Positions 34,745 to 46,533 of a DNA stretch of 64,000 nt are shown piece by piece. Every line of letters begins with the position of its first letter. Positions within the stretch are counted from its first letter, which is position 1. The notes under the pieces are model-generated. The model did no database searches. It saw only the letters and a list, made by a program, of their open reading frames with translations, and was not told where the DNA came from. This DNA comes from Brasenia schreberi. Lineage: Eukaryota > Streptophyta > Magnoliopsida > Nymphaeales > Cabombaceae. Position numbers and translations under genes: made by a program. The stretch lies in contig JAYKKT010000040.1 of NCBI GenBank assembly GCA_036023115.1, forward strand, positions 4,303,501 through 4,367,500, written 5' to 3'.

Positions 34745-34905
34745 TCGGATAGTGTTCACACTCATACATGATACCTACCTACCCATTTCTTTTGAGTGAT
34801 AATAGTGTAATAGAAAATACCTTAATTACTTTTTTAAAGCTCCTTAAAAAATTTGAAATTACACTCATACCACCTAAAAACAATGGTCAATAGTGTGGGT
34901 AAGAT
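34745..34905. mobile_element. MITE family 1 copy
   Basis: Arms gatagtgttcacactcat...tttgagtgataatagtgtaa and ttacactcataccacctaaa...agtgtgggtaagatctgg are inverted copies. A long TA/CATA array begins immediately after. Confidence 0.65.
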
Positions 34906-34917
34906 CTGGTTTTCTTA

Positions 34918-34950
34918 TATTATACATATACATATACACATATATACATA

Positions 34951-35001
<51 letters not shown>

Positions 35002-35005
35002 ATAC

Positions 35006-35055
<50 letters not shown>

Positions 35056-35081
35056 TTAGTGTGGGTAAGATCTGGTTTTCT

Positions 35082-35112
<31 letters not shown>

Positions 35113-35142
35113 ATACATATACATATATATATATACATATAC

Positions 35143-35176
<34 letters not shown>

Positions 35177-35205
35177 ACATATATATATATATATACACAT
35201 ATATA
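34918..35205. repeat. Long (TA)n/(CATA)n array with duplicated MITE edge
   Basis: Interrupted TA and CATA units on both sides of a second copy of agtgtgggtaagatctgg (35058-35076), the MITE edge that also precedes the array at 34891. The repeat has therefore duplicated together with its MITE border. Confidence 0.85.
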
Positions 35206-35346
35206 CACTTAAAATAAAGAGGATTGCATTAGGTAGGTGACAACTAAAGTGAAACTTGAGTTGAGTTTAAACTCATCTCTTCCACAGTTTTACTCATCCA
35301 GCCCAATGGAGCAGGAGCCCGTAAGAGCCCCAGACAAGGACATCCC

Positions 35347-35690
35347 TGGGTAGACATGGTCGGTTTGAAACCTCTCCGACAGTTCGAACCGGAACCAAAC
35401 CGACTGTGGAACCGCTAGTAACTGGAACCAGAACCACAACCGGGGACCCTCCAATTCGATTGTTGTTTGTGATTTTTTAAAAACTGACTCAGAACCAAAA
35501 CCAAAACCAGAACCAGAACCAATGGTTCCAAACCCTTATTGAAGGTTTTATATAATTTTTTTTCTATTCACAATCACAAATGGTCAGATAACCTAATGGT
35601 AGAGTGCTTCTTAGTGCTGATTCCAGTTCTGAAACTGGAACCACCCTGAAACCGGTGGTTCCTGAATCATAACTTACGATTCCAGGTTTT
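35347..35690. mobile_element. GGTTC-rich hAT-like MITE relative, degraded
   Basis: Starts tagacatggtcggttt, matching the end of the element at 28396, and consists of GAACC/GGTTCC permutations. The far end is not recognisable. Confidence 0.45.
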
Positions 35691-36034
35691 AAGGCCTATA
35701 AGTATATGAAAAGTATTTGTGGCAAAGCAACATAAAATTCGCTGAAAACAATAAAATATAGTAAAAAAGTATCCGACTTTCGAAACGATTAAAACATTTT
35801 AAGCGAATAAAATAAAGTTTTAAGTTAAACGAGTCCTATACGTGTATGTTAGACCGAGCCATTACGCCCACAAAAAGTTCTCTTCGTGGCATATCAAGAA
35901 CCAGTATATCAAATGGTGGGTGCGTGTTAGCACCAAAAACACACATAACAATTGTATAGAAGAGCATTTGAATATGCTACACAAGCCCGTTCCTTTCAGT
36001 CCTTTTCTATATGACAGAAACGGAAAGTCCTGTT

Positions 36035-36061
36035 CTCTCTCTCTCTCTCTCTGATACATAC

Positions 36062-36151
<90 letters not shown>

Positions 36152-36160
36152 AGAGAGAGA
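36035..36160. repeat. Compound (CT)n(CATA)n(AT)n(GA)n microsatellite
   Basis: CT run, a few CATA units, about 72 bases of AT, then a short GA run. It shows both flanks of the polarity pattern in one locus. Confidence 0.93.
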
Positions 36161-36164
36161 CATA

Positions 36165-36415
36165 GGAGAATTCATATATGCTAACCCATTTAGGTGTTAA
36201 TATATCCAAATAAATCTCAATCATTTGTCACTTAAATGAATAGCTGAAATTTGAATTAAAAAATTAAAAGTATATATGTTTTTGTAGGGTATTTTATTTG
36301 TATGCACACCTTTTCTTGCTGAATTCAAATTTAAATCATTTATTAATCCAAGATGGATAATTGAGATTTGTTAGATATGCTAACACCTAATTATGCTAAT
36401 ATGTTCTCTCTATAA
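36165..36415. mobile_element. MITE family 2 copy
   Basis: Left edge atgctaacccatttaggtgtt with caaataaatctcaatcattt; right edge aattgagatttgttagatat with gctaacacctaattatgct. The two are inverted copies. AT/GA repeats border it on the left and a CT run on the right. Confidence 0.6.
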
Positions 36416-37345
36416 AAAAGATAGTGGTATATGATCAAACTTATTCATTCTTAAATCTACTCAAACATCTCTACCATCCAATTGATGCGATCTAGATATT
36501 TAAATTTAAAAAGTGAATTGTACCGTTGTGTATTAAATGTGAAGTAAAAAAAATATAACGGTAAAATTCGCCTTTTAAATTCAAATTTCTAATGTTAATC
36601 GATCACATTGTTAAAATATTTGAGCATATTTAAGCATTGAGCATGATGAACCCCTCTCTCATAGAGAGAGAAATTAGTACATGCCTATATCAATCCAGGC
36701 TTAAATATACTCAAAGATTTCAGTGGTCCGATCTTAATTTGAATCTTATCAAAAAGTATTAACTGCCCTTTTACTTTTGAAAATTTAATCTCAACTGTTC
36801 AATCAAGATTGAAATCTTGTTGATTGGACAGTTAAAATTCTTTAATACGTTTAAGCATACTTGCATTTTACAAGTTCTCTCTCTCTAAAAGGCCTTAAAC
36901 TTGTGCTATCTCATTATCCATCAAAGGACAACCATTACCTTCCACCGACAACTATCAAAATCATCAAAGTGTAAAAAGTCATACCGAATGGCCTCAGAGG
37001 AAAGATCCAACAAGAAGAAAATGAAATGAAGGCATCCGAGGACCAACATCATCTTCAGACATGAAAGATGACCCCCATCTCTTTGGCTTATGCTTATTGA
37101 ATAGAGACACCGACCTTTCAAAGCAGATATCTGAAATTCACCACGTTGGACCTTTTCTAATATTTATCTCACAAATATAACATGTATATTGGGTCCATTT
37201 GGGCTCTTCACAACATCTTTTCATTTCCTAGCAAATAAATTACAAAAAAAGAGAAAATAGCAGTATCTTTTCAGTGAGTAGTGAGTACACATCAAACAAA
37301 GTGTGTATGAAAATTAGCCTGGTGTTCTAAATTAACTCGAAATAA

Positions 37346-38085
37346 TTATTTTGCTCTATCTTTGATGATCTCAATCCCCATCTCAGTTGGATCAGTTGCT
37401 TGCAGCTCATAGTGAACACCACCAAGAACCCTTCGAAACCAGACTTTGGAAGTTGCATATAACATCTTTGTTCTTATTTTTGAGGCACTTGGGACCCTGC
37501 AAAAAGTACCCAATAATTCAAAGTGAAAATTTAATCTAATCAAAGTGGCCAAGAAGATGTGGACTTATTCTATTAGGCAATGAAGTTGGCTTGATCGGTC
37601 ATTCTTAGTTTCCGTTTTGTGGTGTTATTCAGAAATTATTACCAGGCAATGAAGAAGGTCTTGCTCATCCTGAAATTTTCAACAGTCAGAAAATCGAAAT
37701 CGAAAACAGCATATCGGCAATCATCACCGGGAAGAGAAGCAGCAAGCTCTTCATAACTTGCCGCCGAACCCCCGACCTGGTCGACGGTGACGAGCTTCGA
37801 TCGTTCATCGATCTTGAACACAATGTACCTGTGAATCTTCTTCTTCTTTAGTTCCATGAACAAGTTCTTGCACTCTTCGGAGATTGGCAGACCAATGGAA
37901 CCCTTATGAATCATCAACAAAGCAGAAGAAAATGTCTTAGAAATGAACGAATTCACCTTTGATTGATGAGAAAAAAAAATCCCCTTCTAATAATGAATAA
38001 TTGATCACACACATATAGATAAAATATTATATATATATATAGAGAGAGAGAATAAAATGTGACAATATTAGTGATAGAATACCAT
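37346..38085 (-). CDS. Actin-depolymerizing factor (ADF/cofilin), three exons
   Basis: Binds G- and F-actin and severs filaments in the cytoplasm. Exons on the minus strand: 38085-38083 (only the ATG, followed at once by the donor GTATTC), 37902-37643 and 37496-37346; introns are CATAAG|G at the first acceptor, TG|GTAATA at the second donor and TTTTTGCAG|G at the second acceptor. The spliced length is 137 residues, normal for plant ADFs. An ATG-only first exon is a known ADF gene trait. Family motifs: SEECKNLFMELK, HRYIVFKID, YEELAASLPGDDCRYAVFDFDF, KTFFIAW, KMLYATSK and YELQATDPTEM. Unusual residues: VPSASKIR where SPDxxxVR is common, and SKVWFRRVLGGVHYE where SKDRFKRELDGIQ is common, in the long actin-binding helix. 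The N-terminus is MGSIGLP, without the usual ANASSGM-like tract, leaving Ser3 as the only early serine. The frame is intact, so I call it a divergent functional paralogue. Confidence 0.9.
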
Positions 38086-38178
38086 TCTGAAAGGCAAAGA
38101 AATATTTGATAGAAGAGCACGGAGATATCTTCTCCTTTACTAAACTCTGGTTACTTTCTTGGAAGCTTTTTTGGGTGG

Positions 38179-38186
38179 TATATATA
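38179..38186 (-). promoter_or_regulatory. TATA box of the ADF gene
   Basis: On the minus strand ctctatatatacc lies 94-101 bases upstream of the ADF start codon. A transcript starting about 30 bases downstream would have a leader of roughly 65 bases. Confidence 0.6.
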
Positions 38187-40044
38187 GAGAAATATTTTCT
38201 TATAGCCCCCTTATATTTTTTTGAACTTACTGACAGGCACCTTGCTCTTTTTTATTTCCAAATCACATATGATCTTGTTTAATGACAATGGAGGATAGCT
38301 TGCAGCCCATGGATCGGAGTTCAGTGTGGTCAAGTCATCCAAGAGGGGCTCAATTTTCCGGTTCTCGTGACATAGTTTTACATAGAGGATACATTGTATG
38401 TATTAAAAATTATTCTCAATGAAATTTGTATATGAATTTTAAGTCTTTTAATGTTTACCAAGCTGGGTCCTTTTCTGGGTCCTTTTCAGCTTGTCTAGTT
38501 CCCAGCTCATCTATATAATCCACTCGTCTTGAATGAGCAAATGAAAGCCCCAAACAAACTGCAACCTAATGATCCAGAGGCACGAGCAGCCCCAATCGGC
38601 AAATTTTGCAGTCTGTGTGTGAGAAAGAGAGGTTAATGTTTTCTCTAAAATTTGGACTCCCATACCAGTTCTTTGTCTTGGATATCTCAAAGTAAAATTA
38701 TCATTAGTTCATTAATCTCTCTCTATTCTTACAAACATAAATATGAATATATATGTAGATAAATAGTAATCCGAGTTCAGTGTGTCATCTCGCATGGTTC
38801 TACCGTTTTGACCACCAACAACTACCCTTCACCATTTTACACTATTCTGGTCAAAATCACCCTCCACTAGTTAAAAGACCACTACTGTTACCATCAAAAC
38901 CACCTAATATATATACGTGTATATATATATTTTGATGGGTGAAGGACAATTTTGAATATTGAATGAGTAATGGAAGGTGGTAGAGAGTGACGCTTAATGG
39001 TTAAAATGGTGAAACAATGTGAAAAGATGGATTGAGCAACATGCTTAATTGAGCATGGTGAATAACCACTCTTTCTCTATACATAGATACATACACATAT
39101 ACATATATACCCCCTTCTCTTTTAAATAATTTAAGATTATGAAGCAGAAAAGAGAAAGCCTTGCATGGACAAATCCATACGCAACCACACGCGCACCCAC
39201 CATGGGTACACTAAACTTAGAAAATATTGATTACAGTTTTGAAGAAAGTATAATGTGTTTCGTAATCATAGCATCTTATCCAAATGAACTAAACAATAAT
39301 TCGAAAACTGTCTGGAAATAGACTAGAAATCACTTCATTTGTATTTTTGACAGGCAATATTCTTTCATGTTAGTGCTAACATTAATAGATTGCAGTGTAA
39401 ATCTGTAAATCCCTTGGGTTCAACCCTAAAAGAATTTCTAGATCCGCCTCTGGATATAAACCAACTTAACGAAATATACAAAGTGGGAAATTTATTTATC
39501 TTTCTTCTTCATTTGTTACCGTTGATGAATCACGTACATCAGTTTATCAATCTACTGCTCGTCTTACCCTTCCCAAAGAAAGAAACCATGGACTCTCTGA
39601 ACTATTGCACAGAGAACGACGATTGTTCATGTTTAAAAGCCTCGATCGAATCACAGGCCGTCTTGGCATTCCCTGCCCTTCCTCAATTAAAGATAAAGTT
39701 GGGTTAAAATATGAGATGATTGCAGTTTTAGCAAGAACATCCTAAATAGCAGCAACAGTTAATCATGACAGAAATCCATTAGCTTTGATCTGCTTATTAA
39801 ACAACAGACAAGTTGCATCGTTTCTGCTGTTGTTCTAGAAGAAAGTTTTCCTTTGAGTGGATTCAATCTCTCAACCATCTTAGTTTGACACGTCCACTCC
39901 TCAATCTATATGCCATTGCATGTGAATTCTGTCACGCATTCGCATGCAAGCACTAGCCAACGATAATTAATCACTCAGCAGAACGATCAAAATACACGTC
40001 ATGTGGTAGATTAATCATTACATTATCGTAACACACACATGTGT

Positions 40045-40084
<40 letters not shown>

Positions 40085-40089
40085 TTCCC

Positions 40090-40262
40090 ACAAAATGTAG
40101 ACCTTTCGTAAAGGAAAGCAAGCAACAGAAAAGGTGTGGCTCCATTTTGCTTAGAATTTTTATTCTTTTAGGAAACAAAATGTAGACATTTTGTAAAGGA
40201 AGGCAAGCAACAGAAAAGGTGTGGCCCTATTTTGCTTAGAATTGTCAATTCTTTTAGGAAAA
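40090..40262. repeat. 85-bp tandem duplication
   Basis: acaaaatgtagac begins copies at 40090 and 40175. Both contain gcaagcaacagaaaaggtgt and ttttgcttagaatt, with about ten differences. Confidence 0.85.
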
Positions 40263-40989
40263 CTTGTGACAGAAAGAAACTTAAAGAGGAAAGCTTTAGG
40301 AAAAGGAGTAAAAAAAGTCGGGTCCAGCATGATTAGAAAGAAGGATCCCTCTGGGACTTTCTTTCTCAATGCGGAATCAAAGGATGCAAGAACAGTTCAT
40401 AAAAGTTGTCAGTCTGGTGTCACTCAAGAAGCCCACTGTACTCTTGAACCCAAAATTGAACATCTAGTTTACAGAGAAATGGTATTTGGACAGCCCTAGG
40501 GAGCAAGATAGAACGGGTAAGATTTGTTTGGTCCCAGGAAAAATGGATCAAAATTAATTGGATTCTGCATCAGGTTGGATTATGTATTTCCAATCCAAAG
40601 ATAACTAAATGGGTTTGAATGTAATATCAAATACTGGGATCTGAATCTCATTGTTAATAAGATCCTTTTCCATTTATCAAACCCAACTTAACCGTTTGTT
40701 TTAAGGGATGCCAAAACCCGCTCATATCACGTCGACAAACCTAGGTGCTGGCCTTCAACCTGTCGAGATTGGTCCGCAAGTAGAAAAAAGAAAAGGGTGC
40801 ATGAAATGCAGAACAGGCTGGTGATGGAGGCCATAGCTAAGGACTTCACAAAGTTTTTGACCCTATGATTATTCCAACCAATGTAGTGGATCAGAGCCGA
40901 AATAAAGTGCACAAAACATTAATCTAACAAGAGGATTATTAACCCGTTATTCCCAGTGAAGATACTAAATCCAATCCAAAAGCAAAACC

Positions 40990-41030
40990 AAGCCTTATCT
41001 CGTGCTAAGTGGGGTTGTCTACATGGATTC
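40990..41030 (-). mobile_element. Worn RTE LINE 3'-end fragment
   Basis: aagccttatctcgtgctaag...ggttgtctacatggattct aligns to the LINE's 3' end with many substitutions, so it is an older insertion. No target duplication recognised. Confidence 0.5.
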
Positions 41031-42059
41031 TAGTATATGTGCACCTAAATTGCCTACAGAACTAGATGCTGATCCAATGGTCATTGGAAGGCCAACTACC
41101 AATTGAGGAGACATGATGACCCATTTCAATTGGATCTTAGCATTATATGTCAGACTCTATGTACAACCAAAAGTCTAACAAAGTAATTTGTGAACAATGA
41201 TAGCTCACATAAAGCACCAGAATTGGGGGGGTTTCTTTTCTTTTCTTTTTTTTCAAAGTTGGAACCAAGTGTTTCTGCATCCATACATGGCTCATCAGTA
41301 GCCTAAACAATGAAGAGTTCTTGTTAAGTGTTACATATAAGGAGTTAATTTTACTGGTGAAAATACAAATAATGGTCTAACAATGTTAGATCGTTGTAAA
41401 GTTAGAGCAATGAGCTCCTATGTTGAGACAGCTTGAGGGGTTGGTGTGGAAGAGCTTACAAATAGAATATCCTTCAGATGAGCCCCCAAAAGAAGTACCT
41501 GGATCAATTTTGAGATGCCAATCAAACATACACTTCCCCCCCGCAACATAAAATGCCATGCAGAATAATCCGCGGAAACTGTGGAAAAGCTTGAGCTCGA
41601 CGGCGGTTAAAAATCCATGTAGCTGACCGGAGTTAATTTTGTTTTTGGTTGGATTCTTTTCCTGTTTTTTTATAAAGTTATTTTTTTTATTATATTCTTC
41701 ACTAAATTCTGTTTCATTACAGTTCGATTCAGCGGATTCCTTTTCCAAAGAACAACTGAATTCAGAAAAACAATTTTCAGAACATTGCTCCCCAGCATAT
41801 CTCTACTTTCTCAAGCCACTAATTTTGAGGATTCAGACGCCCAAGCTATTTCACAATTACCTTCTTAAAATGAATGGTCCAACTAAGTACATGCAATTCT
41901 GGAAAGTGCAGCACAGTGGATTTCATAGTTCATGAACCATTCAAGTGGGGATTAGGCAGCTTTTGCATGATCTCACCAGCAGTGACAAAGGCTTCTTCCT
42001 ACAGCAAACATGCCCTCTGATCTACTCTCTTTTTTCAGATGTCTTGTCCTTTCATGTAT

Positions 42060-42129
<70 letters not shown>

Positions 42130-43604
42130 CGTGTTGTGCTGTCATGTCATCAGCAACAGCACCAGTCGTGGGCTAGCAAAAAGGATGAGATCGTAAGGTC
42201 ACACAGTAACATGGAGTACCACCATTCGTTGGCAGTTGGTTGCATGGGCCCTGCTGTTCGAATGCCATGGATCAATCACTCATTCTTTCCTTTATGCATG
42301 AGCCACACCTAACCCAAGGTAATGCATTGCTTTCATATAAAATTATATTCATATCATACAATCTAAATGGCTCATCTAGAGCCATATTGTACCATATTTT
42401 TGTCTGCTGCGTTCCTGAGTTCAGTTCAAGCGAGTAGAAGCTATAGCAGATTCAACTAATTGATGTTGGAAATTATAGAAGTGGATGGTCGAGATTTCCA
42501 CGTAAAATCTGAAATAGATCTCGATGTATCTAGTGATTTCGGATGGAGAAATTTGAAGCATTGAGAATTCAAGCTATAAATGTCAATAAAACCAACCATG
42601 AGAACGTAAGATTCATTTGAATTCTCTTCTCGTCAAATTCACTCCAATCGAGATTTACATCCTTAACAGGTTAAAAACTTTTTAGCTTAGGGTTACGTAA
42701 TTCTCCAAGACTGGTTGACAACTATAAGGCAGTGAAAGACTATATATACAGAAGTAACAAAACTTCAATGGTACACGGATATATGGTTCTATGGAGACTG
42801 AAGGCATAACTCATCTTCATCTTCTTCATCGCTATAAGTGTCATAGATCGGCTCATCAAATGACAGATTGCCATTAAATGATGGATTGCCATGCACCTCC
42901 ACCTCTTGTTCTTGTTGTCTCAACTTGCATGCACTAGGCGAAGATCTTCTACTCAGGTGCTTCTCCTCAACAACTGTCTTAAAAGAGGTGATTGATCTCA
43001 TCTCATCCGGAATATATGATGATTGGTTTGGGAGGATACTTTTACCCTTGAGGATTTTGTAGGGTTTGTTGTATTTAATATTAATTATGAGTTAATTAAA
43101 CTCATGTGCATTAATAACATTTAATTCATGTTAGTATCCCAAATATTCAATTGATCCTAAATACACATGTTTTACCCTAAACCCACCCCGCCTAATGCGA
43201 TAAAACTGAACCCATCCTTAAGTGGAGCGGGCCATGGAGGGTACCAACGGGTCAGGTTGAGATTGCCATCCCTAAATTCAGTTGTTAGTACATATTTTAA
43301 AAGATATGTAATAACATGATGATCCATTTGCATATTAGCATGGTTTCTCTCCCTTTTCTTGTCTCTATTTTCTATTGATCGTGTTGTTTTTCGATTTATA
43401 ACATAGAATCTACTTCTCGAAGGGTTCGGGACGACCCAGTATAGGACCTTTTTGGCATTGGCCCAATGTCCATGAGAGTCGAACCCATGACTGCCCATCT
43501 AGCACCCAGAGCCCTTTTGAATGTACTAAGCCTCCGGGACGGGGTCTGGTACTTGATTATACAAATCAAATCTTAAGATTAGACAAATGATCTAACATTT
43601 GCAG

Positions 43605-45431
43605 AAGAGAAAACGGCGGGTCACGATACATGTGACGGACTTGAACTGCGACCGTTTGCGAGGAGCATCGGTCTTTCTCAAACAGGAACAGAGAGTTCCC
43701 GTTTGGTTCAGCCATTGCCAAGACGATCCTTGGGAACTTGCCATACCAGGATAAGCTTAACTACACTCTAGCCGACCAAATACTCAGCTTCGTCCGAGCA
43801 AACCAAATCTCAATTCGGGTTCACATCTTCTGGGAGGATCCAATCTACACTCCAGCATGGGTCCACAACCTCACCGGGCCGGATTTGGTCGATGCAGTCA
43901 ATTCAAGAATTCAGAGCCTAATGACCAGGTACAGGGGTGAATTCATAAACTGGGATGTGAGCAATGAGATGCTTCATTTCGGCTTCTATGAAAACCGGCT
44001 CGGACCGAATGCATCGGCTCAGTTCTTCGAGACGGCGCAACGGGCGGACTCGTGGGCGATGCCCTTCATGAATGAGCTCATTGTGGTGGAGACTTGTGAT
44101 GATGATAATTCAACTGTTGATGTTTACATTTCCATGCTTAGAAGACTAAGATGGAACAATGAGATACTAGAAGGGATTGGCTTTGAGTCACATTTTACTA
44201 AACCAAACATTCCATATATGAGAGCCACACTGGATAAACTTGCAACCTTGGGCCTGCCAATGTGGCTCACTGAGGTGGACATCAGCAAAAAGCTAGGTCA
44301 ACAAGCTCAGGTGAGTTGTATATCTGCTTCTAAGCTTCTTCTTCAAAAACAAAATTTATTTTCAAATATTAATATTTAATATTTTAAGTTTTTAAAATAT
44401 TTAAACCCATTTATACCATTTAGTAGATCCAGAATTGGATTTCTCATCAAGAAGTTGGCAATTGAAATGAAGTTCTTGTCCTCTCAAGAAGAACCGGTAT
44501 CGCTGCGAAAAACAGGCATATTGGCTGTGGCGACGAGAAATCAGGAGTTCGATAAACATCTAGTAGGGATGTGGAACCAAGCTGCTCACTGTTTGGCTCA
44601 GTTCATCTCATGTTCTTAACTCGGACAGGGCTCACTAAGCTGTTTGAGCTTAAAATGAACACTACTATCCTGTTTGGTTAACCTTGTATAAGGTTGTAGA
44701 GGTAGTTCTGAATGCATATTATCTTTTGTGTATAATATTACATAACATTTTCACCATTCGGTCTTTTGATATTAACGGTAGAGATTTGAATTAAAAAAAT
44801 AAAAAGCTTCTTATGTTGTATTTAATACATACTTTTTTAATTTAAATCTTAATTATTAATCTTAAAGATTGAATAATGGAGATGTTTATGTAAAGTTATA
44901 CACCAAAAGACATTATGCATTTAGAACTATCTCTAAGCTTATATATTTTATATGTTTATATTAGAAAATCATGTAAATTCAGTTAATTAGATATTGCCTT
45001 TCGCAAAAAAAATTATTTATACATTTAATTAAAGATTACCTTTGGTCAAGAAAACATTTGGTTAAAGAATTTTCTAAGCAAATTGTGTTCTTTTCCTTTT
45101 CTAATTTACAGGCATTTTATCTGGAAGAGGTGCTGAGAGAAGGGTGCTCTCATCAATCAGTGAATGGGATAATGTTATGGAGTGCGCTTCATCCCAAATG
45201 TGCCTCACAGACAACAATCTCCAAAACCTTCCGGCTGGAGATGTGGTGGACAAGCTTCTGAAAGAATGGTATACAGGGGAGGTCGAGGGTCAGACCAACG
45301 AGCACGGCTGCTTCGACTTCGAGGGCTTCTTAGGGGACTACGAACTCGGCCGGCTATGGAGCCAAGTTGGTAAACTCAACCTTGTCCCTCTTTCAAGGAG
45401 AAGAGACTGCATTTCAAACATCCAGATTTAG
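43605..45431 (+). pseudogene. GH10 endo-1,4-beta-xylanase pseudogene
   Basis: Intact relatives hydrolyse cell-wall xylan. Exon remnants are 43605-44310 (after TTTGCAG; donor CAG|GTGAGT) and 45112-45431 (after TTTACAG). In order: KRKRRVTIHVTD, RGASVFLKQE, a frameshift near 43690, EFPFGSAIAKTILGNLPYQ, then a loss of about 25 residues (the family's FNAAVFENELKWY segment) before LNYTLADQILSFV. RVHIFWED lacks the Asn of the usual RGHNIFWED. Both catalytic glutamates survive, in WDVSNEM (Glu codon 43966-43968) and WLTEVDIS (44272-44274). In the second exon LWSALHP is followed, in another frame, by QMCLTDNN...LPAGDVVDKLLKEW; about 13 bases encoding NGCY are gone near 45197. A further shift near 45371 separates the tail from VNSTLSLFQGEET. 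Upstream CBM22-type modules are not visible. Multiple independent lesions make this a pseudogene. Confidence 0.85.
44704..44938. mobile_element. MITE in the GH10 pseudogene intron
   Basis: The left edge agttctgaatgcatattatc and the right edge cattatgcatttagaact are inverted copies over about 38 bases, with a few mismatches; the interior is AT-rich. The outer bases read TA on both sides. A half-copy lies near 34030-34100. Confidence 0.65.
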
Positions 45432-45673
45432 TTTACATCTGTACAACAAGAAGAGAACTCGTATGGTTCCAATGCCCCTTGGTTCTGAAATGAGTTTCTA
45501 ATCCAATTAACACCACAGGAATTTGATCTCAGTTTGCGTTGTATTGTGTTCATCTTGATCAAGCAGCAGCTGCTTTGCCAATATTGCTTTTGATTGAAGA
45601 AATATAAAAAATACATGAGTTGTCAGCAAGTGACCTGGTGCTTATTTCTTCCTATTATGTGGTTTAAGGGGTC

Positions 45674-45675
<2 letters not shown>

Positions 45676-45719
<44 letters not shown>
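45676..45719. repeat. (AT)n microsatellite
   Basis: About 44 bases of pure AT, about 250 bp downstream of the GH10 pseudogene. Confidence 0.93.
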
Positions 45720-45721
<2 letters not shown>

Positions 45722-45969
45722 TTAACTATTTGTTCTGATGGTATAAATTTAGTTCACCAGATGATGTATGGTGTATTAAGTTTCAATTCATTATATATAT
45801 AAATATACATATAAATATATATGAGAAGGTTGTGTAGGTGTTAGTACCTTCAAATAAATTTCAATTATCTATGTTCCTTGAAGGATGATTGAAATATGAA
45901 TCCAAAAGGCAAAAAAGTCAACTCACGAGCATACCCACAGTGTTCTCACGGTAAGGTTCTCTGATTCCC

Positions 45970-46064
45970 ACAAAGCAAGTAGGATGCGTTCATGTGCATC
46001 GAACTCATGACCTTCAACTTGTGAGTCTACCTCCTAGCGAGGTGAGCTATTGCTCGTTGTGCAT
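45970..46064 (-). mobile_element. tRNA-derived SINE, family 1
   Basis: Reverse copy with gaactcatgaccttcaactt (B-box side) and gaggtgagctattgctcg (A-box side). Confidence 0.6.
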
Positions 46065-46154
46065 AAGACTGCACATTTTGGGGAGCCATTGTATTCTTCT
46101 CATTGCGTTTACCTTTGCTAATCTCTGATGAACTTGCACCTTCTGTCTATCCTT

Positions 46155-46250
46155 TTTCGTTACAGTGGGTTGGCTGAAGCCAATGCACCTCCCCAGTATT
46201 GAACTCATGTGAGTCAACTCACAGACAGAGATGAGCTCCTGCTTTTTGTT
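46155..46250 (-). mobile_element. tRNA-derived SINE, family 1 (diverged)
   Basis: Reverse copy with gaagccaatgcacctcc, gaactcatgtgagtc and gatgagctcctgct. About 100 bp from another copy in the same orientation. Confidence 0.45.
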
Positions 46251-46404
46251 CATCTTATGCCATTGTTTTCTGATGTAAATTTTGACAGCTTAACTAATGC
46301 TCGAACACTTAAAAAGTCTTTTTGAAAATCCCGGCCAAAGTCTAGAGCGGTAAGCAGAGTAAACGACTCGGTTCCTTTCGGTTTGGAAAGAGAGAGGGGG
46401 CAAA

Positions 46405-46533
46405 ATGGAGAAGGCGTCTCCTCCCACAGCTGCTTACCTCAGGTGGGCAATCCTTCGGCGTGCTCTCCGTTCATCATCATCATCTTCTCGTGGTAGGAAC
46501 AATCTGCAGATCGTCTTCTTCATCAAAGTTTAA
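46405..46533 (+). CDS. Small ORF or first exon, unrecognised
   Basis: 42 codons reading MEKASPPTAAYLRWAILRRAL, a Ser run, then RGRNNLQIVFFIKV. It follows a GA-rich leader, and GC content is locally higher than in the flanks, both typical of a plant gene start. CTCAG|GTGGGC after codon 12 and TCTCG|TGGTAGG could act as splice sites, so it may be a first exon. Downstream, KEIERVSRKSIRGFNLIPWEFSKW near 46600-46690 looks protein-like but matches nothing I know, and a SINE edge follows. Confidence 0.3.
   Translation: MEKASPPTAAYLRWAILRRALRSSSSSSRGRNNLQIVFFIKV

Larger units (their letters stand above)
38190..43600. other. Spacer without a supported gene
   Basis: Contains the (AT)n runs at 40049-40082 and 42086-42126 (the latter after a CT run at 42061-42085), the 85-bp duplication at 40090, and a worn RTE 3' end at about 40990-41030. 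ORFs at 40221-40499 (+), 41386-41748 (-) and 42789-43001 (-) stay open but I recognise none. The last ends in a very acidic YSDEEDEDE stretch and has no visible partner. Confidence 0.45.

Noticed and set aside
35580..35610. Possible tRNA gene (cctaatggtagagtgc)
   Set aside because: Resembles an A-box but no cloverleaf or B-box follows at tRNA distance; more likely a SINE fragment.
42789..43001. Acidic minus-strand ORF ending near YSDEEDEDE as part of a retroelement polyprotein
   Set aside because: No protease, reverse transcriptase or LTR nearby, and the match is only to a loose acidic pattern.
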